Shown piece by piece: positions 48,054 through 60,287 of a stretch of 64,000 nt of DNA. The notes beneath the pieces are model-generated. The model did not search any database. It saw nothing but the letters and a program-made list of their open reading frames with translations, and was not told the DNA's origin. The translations under genes were made by a program, and so were the position numbers. Location: positions 6,200,001 to 6,264,000 of the forward strand of contig PYIU01000002.1 of assembly GCA_003415625.1 (NCBI GenBank), written 5' to 3'. The stretch's first letter is position 1, and each line of letters begins with the position of its first letter. Source of the stretch: Aquanectria penicillioides (taxonomy: Eukaryota; Ascomycota; Sordariomycetes; Hypocreales; Nectriaceae).

Positions 48054-48979
48054 TGTTTGAAGAGACAATGCGGGGGTAGTAATCGCCAATGTCAGGAACA
48101 GGGATGGGGTGGATAGATGATGGATGGCAGCGCTGGAGGTCTGGTTGGTAGGACTCGGGGACGGTGCATTGCTCCGGTGTTGAAGTCCAACTTGTTGGGC
48201 TAAGAGTGATTGTTGAGGGTTTGGTGTTAGTGTCAGAATTCATAACTCAATTGCATGGTCAACGGAGTTGAGGGTTGTCTTGTGCACTAAGCTAAACCAT
48301 CTAGGTACTGTGTAGGAGCGATTGACTCGATTGATCCATTGGGCTAACCCTTGCTTCCCCGCATTTGGGGAGGCGGGGACGGGAGAGCTAGCCATTTGAA
48401 GGCTGGGTGGAAGCCATGATGGATGCAAATTGTGCTGTGCAGCCGAGGTTTCATGAGATAAATTGTGCTTCTCACGCGGCTTGTGCGGATTGGATAATCC
48501 AGCGTTTCATTCTCGACTCATAAAGCCCCGGCCCGATTCGGAATCCTATGCATGTATGATGCAGATGCTGACTTGATGTCAATGACTGGTGATGAGGGTA
48601 TACGCAGTCGGGGTGCACAAGTTTTGACTAGGTTTCGAATGTGGACGTGGAAGCCTCGGAGATGGGCCGAGGCATCTTTTGGTGGTACTCCGTACACAGC
48701 TAGGATTTGACATGGGATGAAGCTGAGGCTAACTCATGACGCAGGAGGAGATTTGATCGACGTTAGAATGGTTGGGTTGGGCCGTCACCTGGTTGGTTGA
48801 TTGAGCGGAATTAACTGCGTTTGGCTTGCATGTCGAGTCGACTAGGAACCCAGAGTGGGTATGGGGACTTTCGAACTTGACACTTGACATGATCGTCGCT
48901 GTCAGCAGGGGACACAGGCACGCATTCCGCCTTTCGCTTGTGAAAAAGAGAGCGCCACACCGACATAGAGTAGGCTGAA
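48054..48979. other. Intergenic, 0.9 kb, no gene seen
   Basis: This lies between two plus-strand genes. No coding frame longer than about 90 codons and no repeat or RNA gene is recognised. Confidence 0.5.
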
Positions 48980-49966
48980 ATGGATGGTTACAGTTACGAT
49001 GCATCCCGCCGCGGCTCGTCGAGCACCGCTAGCTCGCAGAAGTCTGTCGAGCAAGGATTTGGCCCCGCCCACGTTCTAGATGCGCAGCCGGGCCACGAGC
49101 ACACACACACGGCAGTGATGTTGCACGGCCGGGGCAGCGGCGCGGAAGAGTTTGCAGAGGAGCTGATGGACTCGCGGCTATCGGATGGTCGAAGCCTGCA
49201 GGAGGCGCTACCAGGATGGAGGTGGGTGTTCCCGTCTTCGCGGGAGCTCTGGAGCGAGACGTTCAGAGAACACATGCCGGCCTGGTTCGAGGCCTGGTCG
49301 CTGACGGATGTCGCGGCGCGGCAGGACCTGCAGACGGAGGGCATCGCGGAGTCGGTGGATTATGTGCGGCGCGTGCTGGAGGAGGAGAGAAAGAGGGTGG
49401 GCAGGAGGGCGGAGAAGTTGATTTTGGGTGGCATCAGCCAAGGAGGGGCCGTCGGCATATGGACGTTGTTGTCGATGGGAGAGGATGATCTTGCGATAGG
49501 ACCGGGTGGCTTCGTGGGAGGGAGTGCTTGGGTTCCATTTGGCGACAATGTTGAGCGCATTCTGAAGTCTCACCGAGCGTCTGATGTTGGTGCTGGAGCT
49601 GGTGTTAGTGTCCTCGACGACACACCCTCCAATCGCACTCAGAACACCAACACCCCTTTAGAGGCAAGGACGAAGGTGCATACTACATACGACTCCTTCG
49701 TCCGCGAAACGTTGAATCTGACGGGCGACGGGAAACAAAACCGATCCTCATTTGGGATTCCCGTGTTGCTAGGCCACGGTGTGGACGACGCATACGTGGA
49801 CATCGAGTTGGGACGACAAGCGGCAAAAATCGTCTCCCAAGCAGGTCACAAGGTGGACTACAGAGAGTATTCAGGCGCTGAGCAGGAAGGCCACTGGTTC
49901 CAGGTTCCCGATCAGATGGACCATGTGTACGCGTTTCTGCGTTCATTCGAAGGACAACGATTTTAG
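48980..49966 (+). CDS. Alpha/beta-hydrolase, acyl-protein thioesterase/carboxylesterase type
   Basis: This is a soluble serine esterase of the phospholipase/carboxylesterase (abhydrolase_2) family, which includes acyl-protein thioesterases. It is a single exon of 328 aa. The fold's hallmarks appear in order: VMLHGRGSG (oxyanion region, near 47), the nucleophile elbow GGISQGG with Ser153, the acid in LGHGVDDAYV, and the catalytic His in EGHWFQ near the C-terminus. Thioesterases are usually 220-240 aa. The excess here is a Ser-rich N-terminus of about 40 residues and a polar insertion between the nucleophile and the acid (DVGAGAGVSVLDD, then SNRTQNTNTP). The natural substrate is unknown; accessory fungal paralogues of this family are common. 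Confidence 0.9.
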   Translation: MDGYSYDASRRGSSSTASSQKSVEQGFGPAHVLDAQPGHEHTHTAVMLHGRGSGAEEFAEELMDSRLSDGRSLQEALPGWRWVFPSSRELWSETFREHMPAWFEAWSLTDVAARQDLQTEGIAESVDYVRRVLEEERKRVGRRAEKLILGGISQGGAVGIWTLLSMGEDDLAIGPGGFVGGSAWVPFGDNVERILKSHRASDVGAGAGVSVLDDTPSNRTQNTNTPLEARTKVHTTYDSFVRETLNLTGDGKQNRSSFGIPVLLGHGVDDAYVDIELGRQAAKIVSQAGHKVDYREYSGAEQEGHWFQVPDQMDHVYAFLRSFEGQRF

Positions 49967-52900
49967 GACTGAGTTGGAGCACGTACGTCGGATTAAAGTG
50001 GACTGCGATGTTTAGGATCTTGGAATAAGGCCCGATTGTGGTGGCAGACCCCGAAGTTTTCTCTCCGTGTTCCCCTAACCCTCGCCCCGTTCTGACCTGT
50101 TTGTTCTTCACAAAACAAGTCGATTCTGTGTTCCAGCATTACCTGGCTCAGGGGCGGATGGGTCATCTTGGCGTTACAGCTCCAGCGTTGCAGTAGTCGT
50201 TGATGCAGTGAATGGACAGTGTCACAGTCAGAGCGCGCGCGGGTGTTCTATGTAGCCAAGTGGTGGCCTCGAGTGGAGCCACCTCGGAAACGACCGCCAT
50301 CACCGTTTTACAAACGAGGGAGAAAATGCAACTTGACCGGCCAGTCAAAGTTTTTGGTTCAGGTCTTTGGCCCCGTGGGGTCTGCAGGGCTGGCTGGAAT
50401 GGCGTGAGTTTGTGCGATAGAACCCTAGAGGCAAATCAGGCACAGACCTTGGTTGAGTGAGATGCAACTCTTCCGTAGAGAGATCTCAAGGCACTCCAGG
50501 AGGCACAGCAAAAGCTAGCATGGAATGGGATGCCCTGGTGATGCTGATTTTGCATAAGAGATGGTGCCTTGTTTTATGGACAAGGGCATCTAAAAGGTAT
50601 GCGGCCGGTTCGATATCTCACGAGCCATGTCGAAGCACCCATGCCCATGAATCCATAATCCGGTGGGTGCTTGAATGGGCAAGGGCAATATATTGGCTGA
50701 TGGGCAGGGTCTTGCGCGGAAAAGGGCAAAGTCGCAAAGTCGGGCAGCTGGAAGGGAAAAGCAAAAACCTGGGGGATTCATCTCTGTAGGATTTGAGCAA
50801 GATCCATCCATGTTCGACAACGTGTTTACCCTGCTTGCTTGTTTGGGCCAAAGCGAATATCGGCCGCGCAAAGGTGGGATGCTGTGGAATTTGTGTGTGG
50901 GTTCTCCGTGGGCATTTGTAGGGCGAGAGCGGAGCCTTTTTTTCGTTTTGTCGTCGATTATCAATCTCACAGTCCACAATAATCCCACATCCCACGCAGA
51001 AACGGAGCAGGGCAAGGTGTTTTCGTCATGGCTTAGAGACTGTCATCGGCTAGCCGTAATAAGACGACCCTCATTGATAGGTTGAGAAGAAAGGAGACAC
51101 AGTTAGCAGCATTATGCATTCGTCCCTCCTGCCTAGGAAGCCAAGAGACAAGGAGGGAAGGCAAGTACGTAACGTGGATTGGCATTGGGCAGGTACAATG
51201 GACTCGGAAATCTGTCACCGAATTAGGAAAGCCCACTTCACAAGTCCGAAAAGTCTTCAAGCAAGTGAGCAAGAGGCCCTGTCTGCATCTTTTGTTGCGG
51301 AGGCACAGCTTAGTCGATTGGCATTCTCCACCAACCAGGTCAGCTCCGGGAAACATCGTCACAAGCGATGTCTTCTCTTGTCTTGCTCTAACACAACCAT
51401 GAACAGCCGCCCCATCTTCTACCATCACCACTGTCGTCGTCATCTCATGTGTCGCGCCTCCTCCGTTCTATGCCGGACGTTTCTTCGCTGGCCGTTTGCA
51501 GTTGCGATGCTGACCCAAATCCACTCCGTTGGATCCCCTGGAATGGCACGCTCGCACCGAGTCTCCGGATGGTACCCGTGGTAAAACGGCTAAAATGCTA
51601 CCGTATCCCAACATCGTCTTGGGGGGCCTGGAAGCATGCGCCGAATGAAGAACGCGTCGACTCGACGAACCTTGCTAATGGCGCACTGCATCGAAGTCTG
51701 CACCGTGGGTGGTGCTTCAGTGTGGATGGTACATGGCACAAGGCACAAAAACCCTGCACCTAGCGACTGAGCTTAGAATAGGCCGACAGGTACACACTGA
51801 CGGGGCTCAGGTCCGGACGAATAGTGAGTTGCACCAAGAAACGCCCCTGACACCATTTTGCCCCTCTCCTGGTGCGTTCCCGACGGTGATGCAGGTCGTA
51901 CGGTGGCGCATGCAAGCCCGGGTTCGCGCACCTCATCGCTGGCTGCGAGGTCGTGTGCGTTGCAGAACAGAGGCGTTGGTGCGTGCTTTTGGGATGCTGG
52001 CGACCCGGAGACATGGCCAGGGACCACGAATCCGCGGGCTTGGCGTACCTGACTTGTCTTTCCATTTTGGAGCTATGGATGTGCTTAGGTTTCTTAACCT
52101 AGAATGATGCAGTGGATTGATATTGACTATTTGCAGTTTTGTGTCCCGACACATCATACGAACCTAGGCAAACCAACAGTCCCAACAACTATACTCAGCC
52201 CAAAAGTTCTCGGGGTATCCTGGTTTGCGTACTCTGCTTTTGGCCCGCTCGCATAGATAAGAGAAAAGAGAGAAAAAAGGGCAGTCGGAGGGACAGAAAT
52301 GGGAAAAGCAAATCAGCTCCCATGCCTCTTGGCAGTTGGCCCGACGTTGCACAGCATCAAGGACTCGTGGCAGGGCTTCTTCGGGCCTTCTACTTGGACA
52401 CTGTTGAGGTTCCTCTAATTATTCTGACACTACCAAAGTCTCGTCTCGTCTCGTCTTGCCACCCCGTCTTGCCGCCCCGTCCCATCCGGCCCCAACAACA
52501 GAGGGTCATAGCCACTCCTCTGTGCCTACAAGAGCAACTAGCTTGGGCTTGGGCTTGGGCTCAGCTCGTTTGCTGGGTCCCCTGCCTGCCCCTCGCTCTG
52601 ATCGCCCCTCGAAAATCGCCATCTCCAAAAGACTGGGCCCCTGCCCCTGCCTCGTCGTCCGTCATTCCCTCGGACCAAACCCTCTTCGGCGAACCCCCGA
52701 TTGCCTGGCCGGTCTCTCGCCTCGAGTCGGCAATGGAATCCATTGATCAGTCTATTCCTCCGATGCACAGCGACGCCTCCCGGTGCTAGCCCTCCCCCCC
52801 AAGGCTCCACCCCATCCGCTCATGGCCTCCTCTAGCGTGGGCTTCTCAAGGCCATCATCTTTACTCGTAAAGTCCCACCATCATGCGACACCAACGTCCA

Positions 52901-53190
52901 GATGTTGTTCCCACCACCGTCTGCCCTGTGGCGCACACAGGGTCCATCGACTGAGGCCTTTGTCTCTTGACTCGTTTACTGCAGAGGAGTCCTCTTGGAG
53001 TGTGCGTGGGGACGTGGAGATGTGGAGACTAGACCAGTTCCCGGGAGACGGGAGATGGACAGCACCGGCCCATTAGTTATATTCATGTTCCCGCATCGCC
53101 GCCCCCCGTCGGCTTCGATGCTGCCCTCTTCTGTCATGTTGCTTCTTAAGTCTTGATGACTTAGTCACCTTCGAATATCTCACAGCAATT
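49967..53190. other. Gene-poor stretch, 3.2 kb
   Basis: I find no gene here despite reading both strands. Frames up to 216 codons (52139-52789, +) lack family motifs, intron signals and codon bias. The base composition is balanced, with no sign of AT-rich, repeat-induced mutation. Short imperfect repeats occur near 52440-52485 (GTCTCGTC/TTGCCGCCCC) and 52540-52562 (GGCTTG). It could hold long leaders or noncoding RNA. Confidence 0.45.
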
Positions 53191-54537
53191 ATGCGTAATC
53201 CACCGACCGATGTGATCGCTTCGTGGCCCACACCCAACTATGTCAATCCCGTGAGTCGAGGGGATGCACTCCTCATTGTCGAGTTGACCATTGGGTCTAT
53301 TGCAATCATTACTGTCTTGGCTCGGCTTTACGTTCGATTGGTCAAGGTCAACAAAAGCGGCCTCGATGACTGGCTGATGTTGGCTGCGATGGTACGCACC
53401 TACTTCAGTACCTTGGCTCAGGATATGCGAGACGAGGGAAACCCTCAGAGCTGACATTTGCATTTTGAATGCAGGTATTCGGGATTGGTGTCACTGTTTG
53501 TGTCATCCTTTCGGCCCAGCTTTACGGTTGGAATATCCACATTTGGGATTTAAAAACCACACAAGCCATCAAAGGCAGACAGGTCTCTCTAGCTGCCCAG
53601 ACCCTCTTCTTGTTCTCTTCCGGACTTGCCAAGGACTCAATCCTTGTTTCATACCTACGAATAGCCCCAAAAAACTCGATGTTTCGGCGTGTAACTTATT
53701 GCTCGATTGTTCTCGTCACCTCGCTCATCTTCATCTTCCTCATTGTTCTCTGGACGCAATGCAGGTATGCTTCCCGAGCTCTCCTGCTCAATTCTATCCG
53801 ACCTTGGGACTAATGACTAGCCCAGACCGATGAAATCGTACTGGACTGTAGATGGACACGCGGATTGCCAGGCTGAGGGCCCGCCGGTATTGTGCGTTGC
53901 CTTCGAGTCATCCTAACTCGCTCGTACTAACACTGGAATCAGGAGCCAGGCCATCACCACCGTCGCGACCGACTTACTAGTTTGCGCGTTGCCTTTGCCG
54001 ACTTTGCTCAAACTGAAACTACCAATTTCCCAACGAATCGCGCTCATCGTCCTTTTCTCACTCGGAATCGTCGTCGTCTTTGCCGCCTCGATGCGAGCCT
54101 ATTGGTCTCACTACGTAACTGATGAGACGTATGATGTTACCTGGGAAGGATTCTACCTTTGGATATGGACGGCGGTAGAAGCGAATCTTGGAGTCATTTG
54201 TGGCAGCGTGCCTGCTCTACGTCCCCTATTTCGGACTATCTTCCGTTCCAAGTCGAGCAGCTACTACAACACTTCCGCCGCCGCCCGCAGCGCGAGCCGT
54301 CCACGGGGTTTGAGCAACGGCCCGAAACCCACTCGTAGCTGGGCCGATACACTGCAGAGAGGGAGCAAAGGAATCAAGATTCAAGACGATCACATTGATA
54401 TTGAAGGAGGAATCTACGAGGTGAGGCGACACAAGGATAAAGACAACGACAGCCCGGCTTCCACTCTGGAACTGGATACATGGCCGCCTAGGGAGCATAG
54501 ACTTCCTGATCACTCACCAGGGCCTCTCAAGCGATGA
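53191..54537 (+). CDS. Pth11-like seven-helix integral membrane protein
   Basis: This is a member of the large fungal family related to the Magnaporthe receptor Pth11 (fungal rhodopsin-like domain), proposed to sense surface or chemical cues. Exons are 53191-53391, 53475-53764, 53826-53891 and 53943-54537, giving 383 aa with consistent frame and branch points. Seven hydrophobic segments are visible. The family landmarks are ARLYVRLVK and LDDWLMLAAM after TM1, the cysteine in LWTQCRP and that in HADCQ, then DLLVCALPLP and ANLGVICGSVPALRPLF before a Ser-rich polar tail. There is no CFEM domain: only about 20 residues precede TM1. The ligand is unknown. Confidence 0.9.
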
Positions 54538-55187
54538 CGCAAAAACCTAAGCCTATTTTATTGGCATGGGAACTGAGCGGGATTTATTGGCGTTTGGATC
54601 GTCTTTTTTTACGGAGCGATATTACGAACAGGACGTCATGCGAAGGACAAGACGGAACAAAGCTTAAAAACCGATGTATTATGGAGGTCTAAATGACAGT
54701 TGGAATAAGCAAGATGTAATTTTATGATCCCATGGAATATTATTTAACTTGGGTCTAAGATCAGTTTCCTTTCAGCAATCTCTTCTCAGCGATGACGCCG
54801 GAGATACTGTTTTTGACCCCTTTTGCGACTTATAGACGAGTTTGACATCGCAAGAAGACACGTACAGACTCTTGGCGCAAAATTTATAGCGAGCTATGAC
54901 ACCGCGGTGTTGGGCGAATGGGCCCAGGACAAGTCGCTTCTTGGATGTGGGAGGAGGATACAAGTCTGTAGGAGGTGGTAATCCGGATCAACTACCGGGG
55001 GATCCTTTAAGAACCCCCTGTTAGACTGCAACTCCAACCACCCCCTTCACTGTTTCACCCCTTCGCAGGCATGGCTTGTCGCGGGATAAAAAAAAAAGAA
55101 GTCAAACTCAGGGATCGCCAGACGATCCCCAATGTTCTGGATCAAAGGCTATGGCTAGGCCGGATCACGGGCCCGCATTCGGAAAGT
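54538..55187. other. Intergenic between convergent genes
   Basis: 650 bp, AT-rich in its first half. No coding frame, repeat or RNA gene is recognised. Confidence 0.5.
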
Positions 55188-55901
55188 TTAGCTAGTCCCC
55201 GGCGTGTTGTTGGTTTGCGCGCCTGGCTTGGACCGCAGGAGGTAGCAGTAATAAAAAACATCCAGGTCTGTGGGTTTGAGCTTGGGCGTAAGAACCTTGG
55301 AGAGGACCTCTACGTCAAAGGGCAGGTCTTCGAGGTCGAAGCGCCAGCCCGAGTAGCTCAGTGACACCCACACGGCGCCCGGGGCCAGGCAGTTGTGGAT
55401 GCCGGAGACCATGCGGCGCAGTGGGGCATCGCCGCCGCAGGACACGGCGTCAACGGTGCTTTTGTCGACGACCAAGTCAAACTTTTCCTCGTGGCCAAGG
55501 TTGAGCTGCGTGGCATCGCGCACGGCATAGCGCATCTGGACGTCGCCAAAGGACTTTGCTTCCAGCTCGCGGGCGCGGTCGACGGCCAGAGGTTCGTAGT
55601 CGAGGTTGAGGACGTTGGTGAAGCCGCGGGCGCGGAAGTGGTTTTGCAGGTCGCTGGTGCCGAAGCCGATGTGGAGGATACGCGCGTCGGGGCGGAGGCC
55701 GTTGAGCAGCGGCTCGACAATGCGGATGAATTCCTCCGAGGACAGCAACCACTCAAAGGCCGTCTCGGAAACGAAGCGCTCGTGCCAGTAGCTCTGCTTT
55801 TCGAAATCGGCGGGCATGATGGTGGAGAGGGCGGAGAGGGCGTGGCCGAGGATAGGGGAGGCCAAGGGGCTGAGGGGTGGAAGTTGGGGCGCTGAGTCCA
55901 T
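55188..55901 (-). CDS. Class I SAM-dependent methyltransferase (EEF1A-KMT/METTL13-like)
   Basis: A single exon of 237 aa with a seven-beta-strand methyltransferase fold. SAM-binding motif I reads ILHIGFGTSDLQNHF, followed by the acidic end of strand 2 in VLNLDYEPLAV. Next come RYAVRDATQL and then FDLVVDKSTVDAVSCGG. The DKSTVDAV pattern is typical of the METTL10/METTL12/METTL13 group that methylates lysines, several on translation elongation factor 1A. YWHERFVSE near the N-terminus fits the same group. The substrate is inferred only from this resemblance. There is no presequence or membrane helix; the protein is probably cytosolic. Confidence 0.85.
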   Translation of the reverse strand: MDSAPQLPPLSPLASPILGHALSALSTIMPADFEKQSYWHERFVSETAFEWLLSSEEFIRIVEPLLNGLRPDARILHIGFGTSDLQNHFRARGFTNVLNLDYEPLAVDRARELEAKSFGDVQMRYAVRDATQLNLGHEEKFDLVVDKSTVDAVSCGGDAPLRRMVSGIHNCLAPGAVWVSLSYSGWRFDLEDLPFDVEVLSKVLTPKLKPTDLDVFYYCYLLRSKPGAQTNNTPGTS

Positions 55902-57303
55902 GGTGGTTCGGATCTTATCTATAAAGTACGGGGGGATGGGGAAAACGGGGTGGGATCTTGTCTACTATTGCATCCATAAGGACAGCGAATTGTAGGGAAC
56001 CAACTGGGAACCGAATCAATGCAGTAAGTGTAGGATTCGAGATGGTAGAAATCTGTTCCCTTTATTCCTTGAAAAGGGGATCCACCGAAGCCAGGATTTG
56101 ATGTCGGGCCAACGTGTGCTGTGCAGCGATCCTGACATTGGCATAATTAATTCTATGCATCGTCTGGTCGGTCTGTGTTCGTATTCTTGCAGTAGTGAAT
56201 TGTTGGGGCCTGACGGATATTTTTCTGACGTGGGTCAAATGCCTGCTGCTAATAACGCTTGACGTTGGTTGTGATGGGCTCGTGCGGTTGCCGCGATGGA
56301 GAAAATCCGGGGCGCGATGCAGCATCAATGGGCCAGACAGGGCTGAGAGTGAGACATGCCTTGTTGGACATTCAAAATGCATCAAGGGCTGGAGCAGATT
56401 CTGGATGGCTCACTGCCGTCGCGAGGCGTTTCGAGTGCCGCGCGGGAACGCTAATAAGGGCATGGTTAGTCGGTGGTGCGTGGCCGCTTCGAGCCTTCGG
56501 CTGCTGACTGGCAGGTAATTTAGTGGCCGTGGTTGACGTGATGATTTGGCTATGAGCATACGACACAACACGTTTTTAGCCGATAGCCGTCATGGCATGA
56601 CAATTGGAATCCGGCACCGATTCACTTTACAGCTGCTATTGTGGCTCAGAGAAATGGATAACCGTGAAAAGGGTCGCGTGGTTTTCGGTCAAGGTTCGGC
56701 CTAGCTTGAGGATCATACTTGGAAAGACCCTTGATTTCATTCCTTCCCGTTCCCTGAGTCTCGGGATCAGCAACCGGCCAAGAGAGGATGACGTCGGTTG
56801 CAGTGTTAGGTGGAGCCGTGATTGGCAGGGGCACTTGGCTGGATCCGTCTTCGTCTCTTCGTCTTTTGATGTGCTCTTTTCGCTAGCACCTAGATATGGC
56901 CAATCACAGCATCACCAGGCCTCTCCAGCCACACAGACACGAGGCGCTGTTTCAGCTCCGCCTCACGAATGCCGCGTCAACCCAACGCAAGCAAACCCAC
57001 GGCCAAGACCGAGCGCATCCCCTCCAAGGAACTTAATCACAGGGACAGGATGACGAGGCGCACAGCGCCGCTTGGGAGACTTTTCTCCTCCTACATTATC
57101 TCCGCAACCTCTACGACCACGAGAGCCTCATAACACTGCCATCTCAAAGCTTATACCGGCTCGATCTGCGTCTCCCTCCTGCACTTGAGCTCAAGTCAAC
57201 AAAGCAGTGATCTTGCAAACCTCCCCTCCGCCCACCCTATCGCGTCACAGCGACACACCCAGCGACACAAGTGCCGGGCACCACAAATCATACACATACA
57301 CAT

Positions 57304-57337
<34 letters not shown>

Positions 57338-57380
57338 CTCTTCGTTTTACGATACACCGCCCGTTGCCATCGCTATCGCT
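55902..57380. other. Intergenic, 1.5 kb between divergent genes
   Basis: This lies upstream of both the methyltransferase and the M50-like protease. A (CA)14 repeat lies at 57307-57334, close to the protease start. No gene is recognised; frames up to 169 codons overlap the repeat and the next gene. Confidence 0.5.
57307..57334 (+). repeat. (CA)14 microsatellite
   Basis: Fourteen CA dinucleotides lie about 47 bp before the start codon of the M50-like protease gene, probably within its 5' UTR. Confidence 0.95.
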
Positions 57381-58343
57381 ATGGCTCCCACAGTACTATC
57401 AGAGGCGCTCGCTGCGCCCTTCCGCATCGGCGTCGTCCAGATGACGGCCAAATCCGAATCCGATGCCTACTCCAGCCTGCTGCGCCGCGATCTCTCGTCT
57501 CCAACCCATACACAGAAAGTCACCTTGGGCATCATTGCCGTGTACGTTGTTGTCATTGCTATCCTCTGGAATGTGCCCTACGTTCGGATGATTCTGTGGC
57601 CCTTCAAGGTGTGTACCCATCCCACAGAGCTTTGTGGTTTGTTGCTGGCCGTCTTTGGCGACCCATGCACAGCCATCATCGCCCTGGTGATTGATCAATC
57701 AGCCCGCTAACAACACTCACTGCAGATGCTCGTCATTGCCTTCCACGAATTCGGCCATGCCATCACCGCAGTCCTCACCGGTGGCCGCGTCAAGTCCATC
57801 AGTCTCGATCCCAATGAAGGCGGCGTCACCCACATGGTCGGCGGCAAGAGTGCCATCACATTGCCTGCTGGATACTTGGGCTCATCGCTCATTGGTGCCC
57901 TCCTGATCTTCTGTGGTTTCAACATTGTTGCCAGCAAGGTCGCCAGCTTTGTCCTCGCAGCCTGCTTCCTCCTCACTCTCTGGTGGGGTAAGCGTGATTG
58001 GCTCACCATCCTTACTGTTCTACTTGCTGTCGGCTTACTCGTGGCATGTTGGTTCATCTCCCACGCCCAGGCTCTGCGATTCGTTGTCCTGTTCATCGGC
58101 GTCATGTCTTCTCTCTACAGCGTCTGGGATATTTGCGACGATCTAATCCTTCGTAAAGTAAACTCCTCCGACGCTAGTGTCTTCGCCAAGCGCTATGGTG
58201 GCTCCTCTCAGTGCTGGGGTGTCATTTGGTCCATCATCTCGGTCCTCTTCATGGCTGCTGGAATTGTCGCTGGTCTGGCTGCCTTTTCTCAGTCATTCTC
58301 TGAGCAGGAGAAGGATTCCCAAAGCTTCATCCCTACCAGATAA
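57381..58343 (+). CDS. M50B-like membrane-embedded metallopeptidase
   Basis: This is a polytopic membrane protein with the zinc-protease signature HEFGH (His83, Glu84, His87), followed by ITAVLTGGRV as in site-2-protease-like M50 peptidases. Exons are 57381-57608 and 57726-58343, giving 281 aa. The intron has GCTAAC and TGCAG, and the second exon begins just before the HExxH helix. About seven hydrophobic segments follow residue 50. A likely third ligand is in the loop DPNEGGVTHMVGG or in the later VWDICDD; I cannot decide. Homologues in fungi and plants are annotated only as peptidase M50B-like with no known substrate. The N-terminus is not an obvious signal peptide. Confidence 0.88.
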
Positions 58344-59066
58344 GCGACGAGATCTGGCGCAGAGGCGAACCAGCGATATGACTTTTGTTTTCTGTTTGTG
58401 AACAATGGTTGGTTGGGGGGCGTACCTTAGGATACCGGATTCAAAACCTTGATTTGAAGTAATAGTCAAGAACGGCCGATTCGATTGCAGATGACCATGA
58501 TAATGATGAGGTGGAAGCGATAAAGTGATGGAAGACCAGGCCCCGACATTGGAGAGAATGAATGATACCCTCTGCAACTATGTCTCACTTCGACATGAGC
58601 CTTCTTTTTACAATAAACTCTTTGTACCTACACTTGATTCCTGTCCTGAAAACTGTGCAATCCCTGTGGTGACTTCGGATTTGGTGAACATGCCCGGGTG
58701 TAACAGTCGGAGAGTTGCCCTGAAAGTAGCAATCACCACGTATGCTCCGACGGGGCCTTTGCTAAACATGGTGTTCCAACCAGCCGTCCCACGGTAAACT
58801 TGTGACCTCCGAGGACAATAATACACCGGCGAACCAGTTGATTCCTGGAAGGCCATCCGTGATGCGGCTCTCGTAGCCTGTCTGGTTCATTGTCCGACAC
58901 AATGAGACGTGACAGAGGACGGCCCAACGAAGTGACATCTCGACGCAGGTTTGTCCAGCCAGCTATAAGTATGACAACCGGATCAAGCGATTTTTAATTT
59001 CCCACTGAACCAATACGCCATTTTTACACAATCAACACTCAATTTTGCTCAAAAGCTTGCTGAACC
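58344..59066. other. Intergenic, 0.7 kb, no gene seen
   Basis: This lies between two plus-strand genes. No convincing coding frame, repeat or RNA gene is present. Confidence 0.5.
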
Positions 59067-59986
59067 ATGGCTTCTTCAACCCGGGAGGAGACCCCCACCC
59101 TCAGTCTCTGTGGAGACTCGTTCTTTTTCTGTGGTCCAGATTTGAGCTGCGGGTAAGGTTCCGGGTTGGGAGTCTTGACCTTGTAGATCTTGGAGCTAAC
59201 CATTTCTTTCCTTCAGCCGCTTCCAAGATGAAACGGGGTTCAGAGATCCCCAGGTTTTTGACCTTGTTCAGGAAAGGGCTGCTACCGTGTACGTTGTCCT
59301 AGGGCCAAGCAATCAATATTTTCGGTGCACTCGTCCAAATGGAGGAGACATTGCTTCAGTCAGTAAGTAACCTATCTTTTCATCAGTTTGTACTTTTCCC
59401 GCCGTATTGAGTTTTCACAAACGCCTGGATATTCTGGCAAACACTGTATAATCCAGTTAACTAAGAGACGCTATTCTCGCTAGACGATACTAGTTTCGAA
59501 GATTATGGAGATTTAACCGATTTCCTCGACATTAATGAGGTTTGCCGTCCCCACTTCATGTCGTTTGGCTGTGACGGCCATTTCTACATTCGCACCGAGA
59601 AGAGTGTGGAGAAATGGAACATCCCGAAGCATGCCGCCGAGAGGCTCTTCAGCAAGCACACTGGCGGCAGCGATGAGACCATACGGGGTCTATGGCTAGG
59701 CCGCAATGGCGCGTTTGTCGCTCAGCGTTGGGATGGGACCAAAGAGTTTGACCTGCGCGGTCAATATCCGGGCTTGGAGCAGGCGCTCAAGAAAGGGGAT
59801 GGAGACGTGAGCGATGAAAGTGCGGATATCCTCTCCCTGGCGATGGATCTCGATGATGGCGTGGGATTTGCCATCGTGTGGCGGGATAGACAGGCCGAGT
59901 GTGCTACGGGGATGAAGGAAATGGATAGCGGATTGACCTTTCAACAGTGGTGCGCTGAAAATGGGTATGACCTACGGATTGGATAA
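59067..59986 (+). CDS. Unrecognised 244-aa cytosolic protein
   Basis: I do not recognise this protein. Three exons (59067-59152, 59217-59362, 59484-59986) join in one frame. Donors are GTAAGG and GTAAGT, branch points are AGCTAAC and TTAACTAAG, and acceptors are TTCAG and GCTAG, so the gene model is well supported. The product has no membrane segment, signal peptide or low-complexity tract. It is acidic, and the C-terminal part shows alternating short blocks rich in Trp and Gly (RGLWLGRNGAFVAQRW, then GVGFAIVWRDR), suggesting a beta-rich fold. It is convergent with the AAA ATPase gene. A lineage-restricted protein is likely, but function cannot be stated. Confidence 0.75.
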
Positions 59987-60287
59987 CCCTGTTCACCATG
60001 GAGGGACTCTTTGTTGCCTGAGCTTGGCTATGCAACTTAAAAAGATAATAAAGGATTGGCTCTTTCTGGAATCTTGTTCATGTCTGCACAGTTCCAATGA
60101 TGGCAGGATGTCTACTTGACGATGTGACTCTTTTTTTTTTTCAACGAGATGTCTGGACTCTACTTATTGTAATAAACCTAATAACTTGCTTCCGTTTACG
60201 AAAATGCCGAATTCTTTTGCGATGCAAACTCACGATAGTAATGGGACTCAAGATTTGTGAGCCATTGCGTTGTCCGTCGTCGGATCC
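59987..60287. other. Intergenic between convergent genes
   Basis: 301 bp of AT-rich sequence holding the two 3' ends. Nothing else is seen. Confidence 0.5.
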
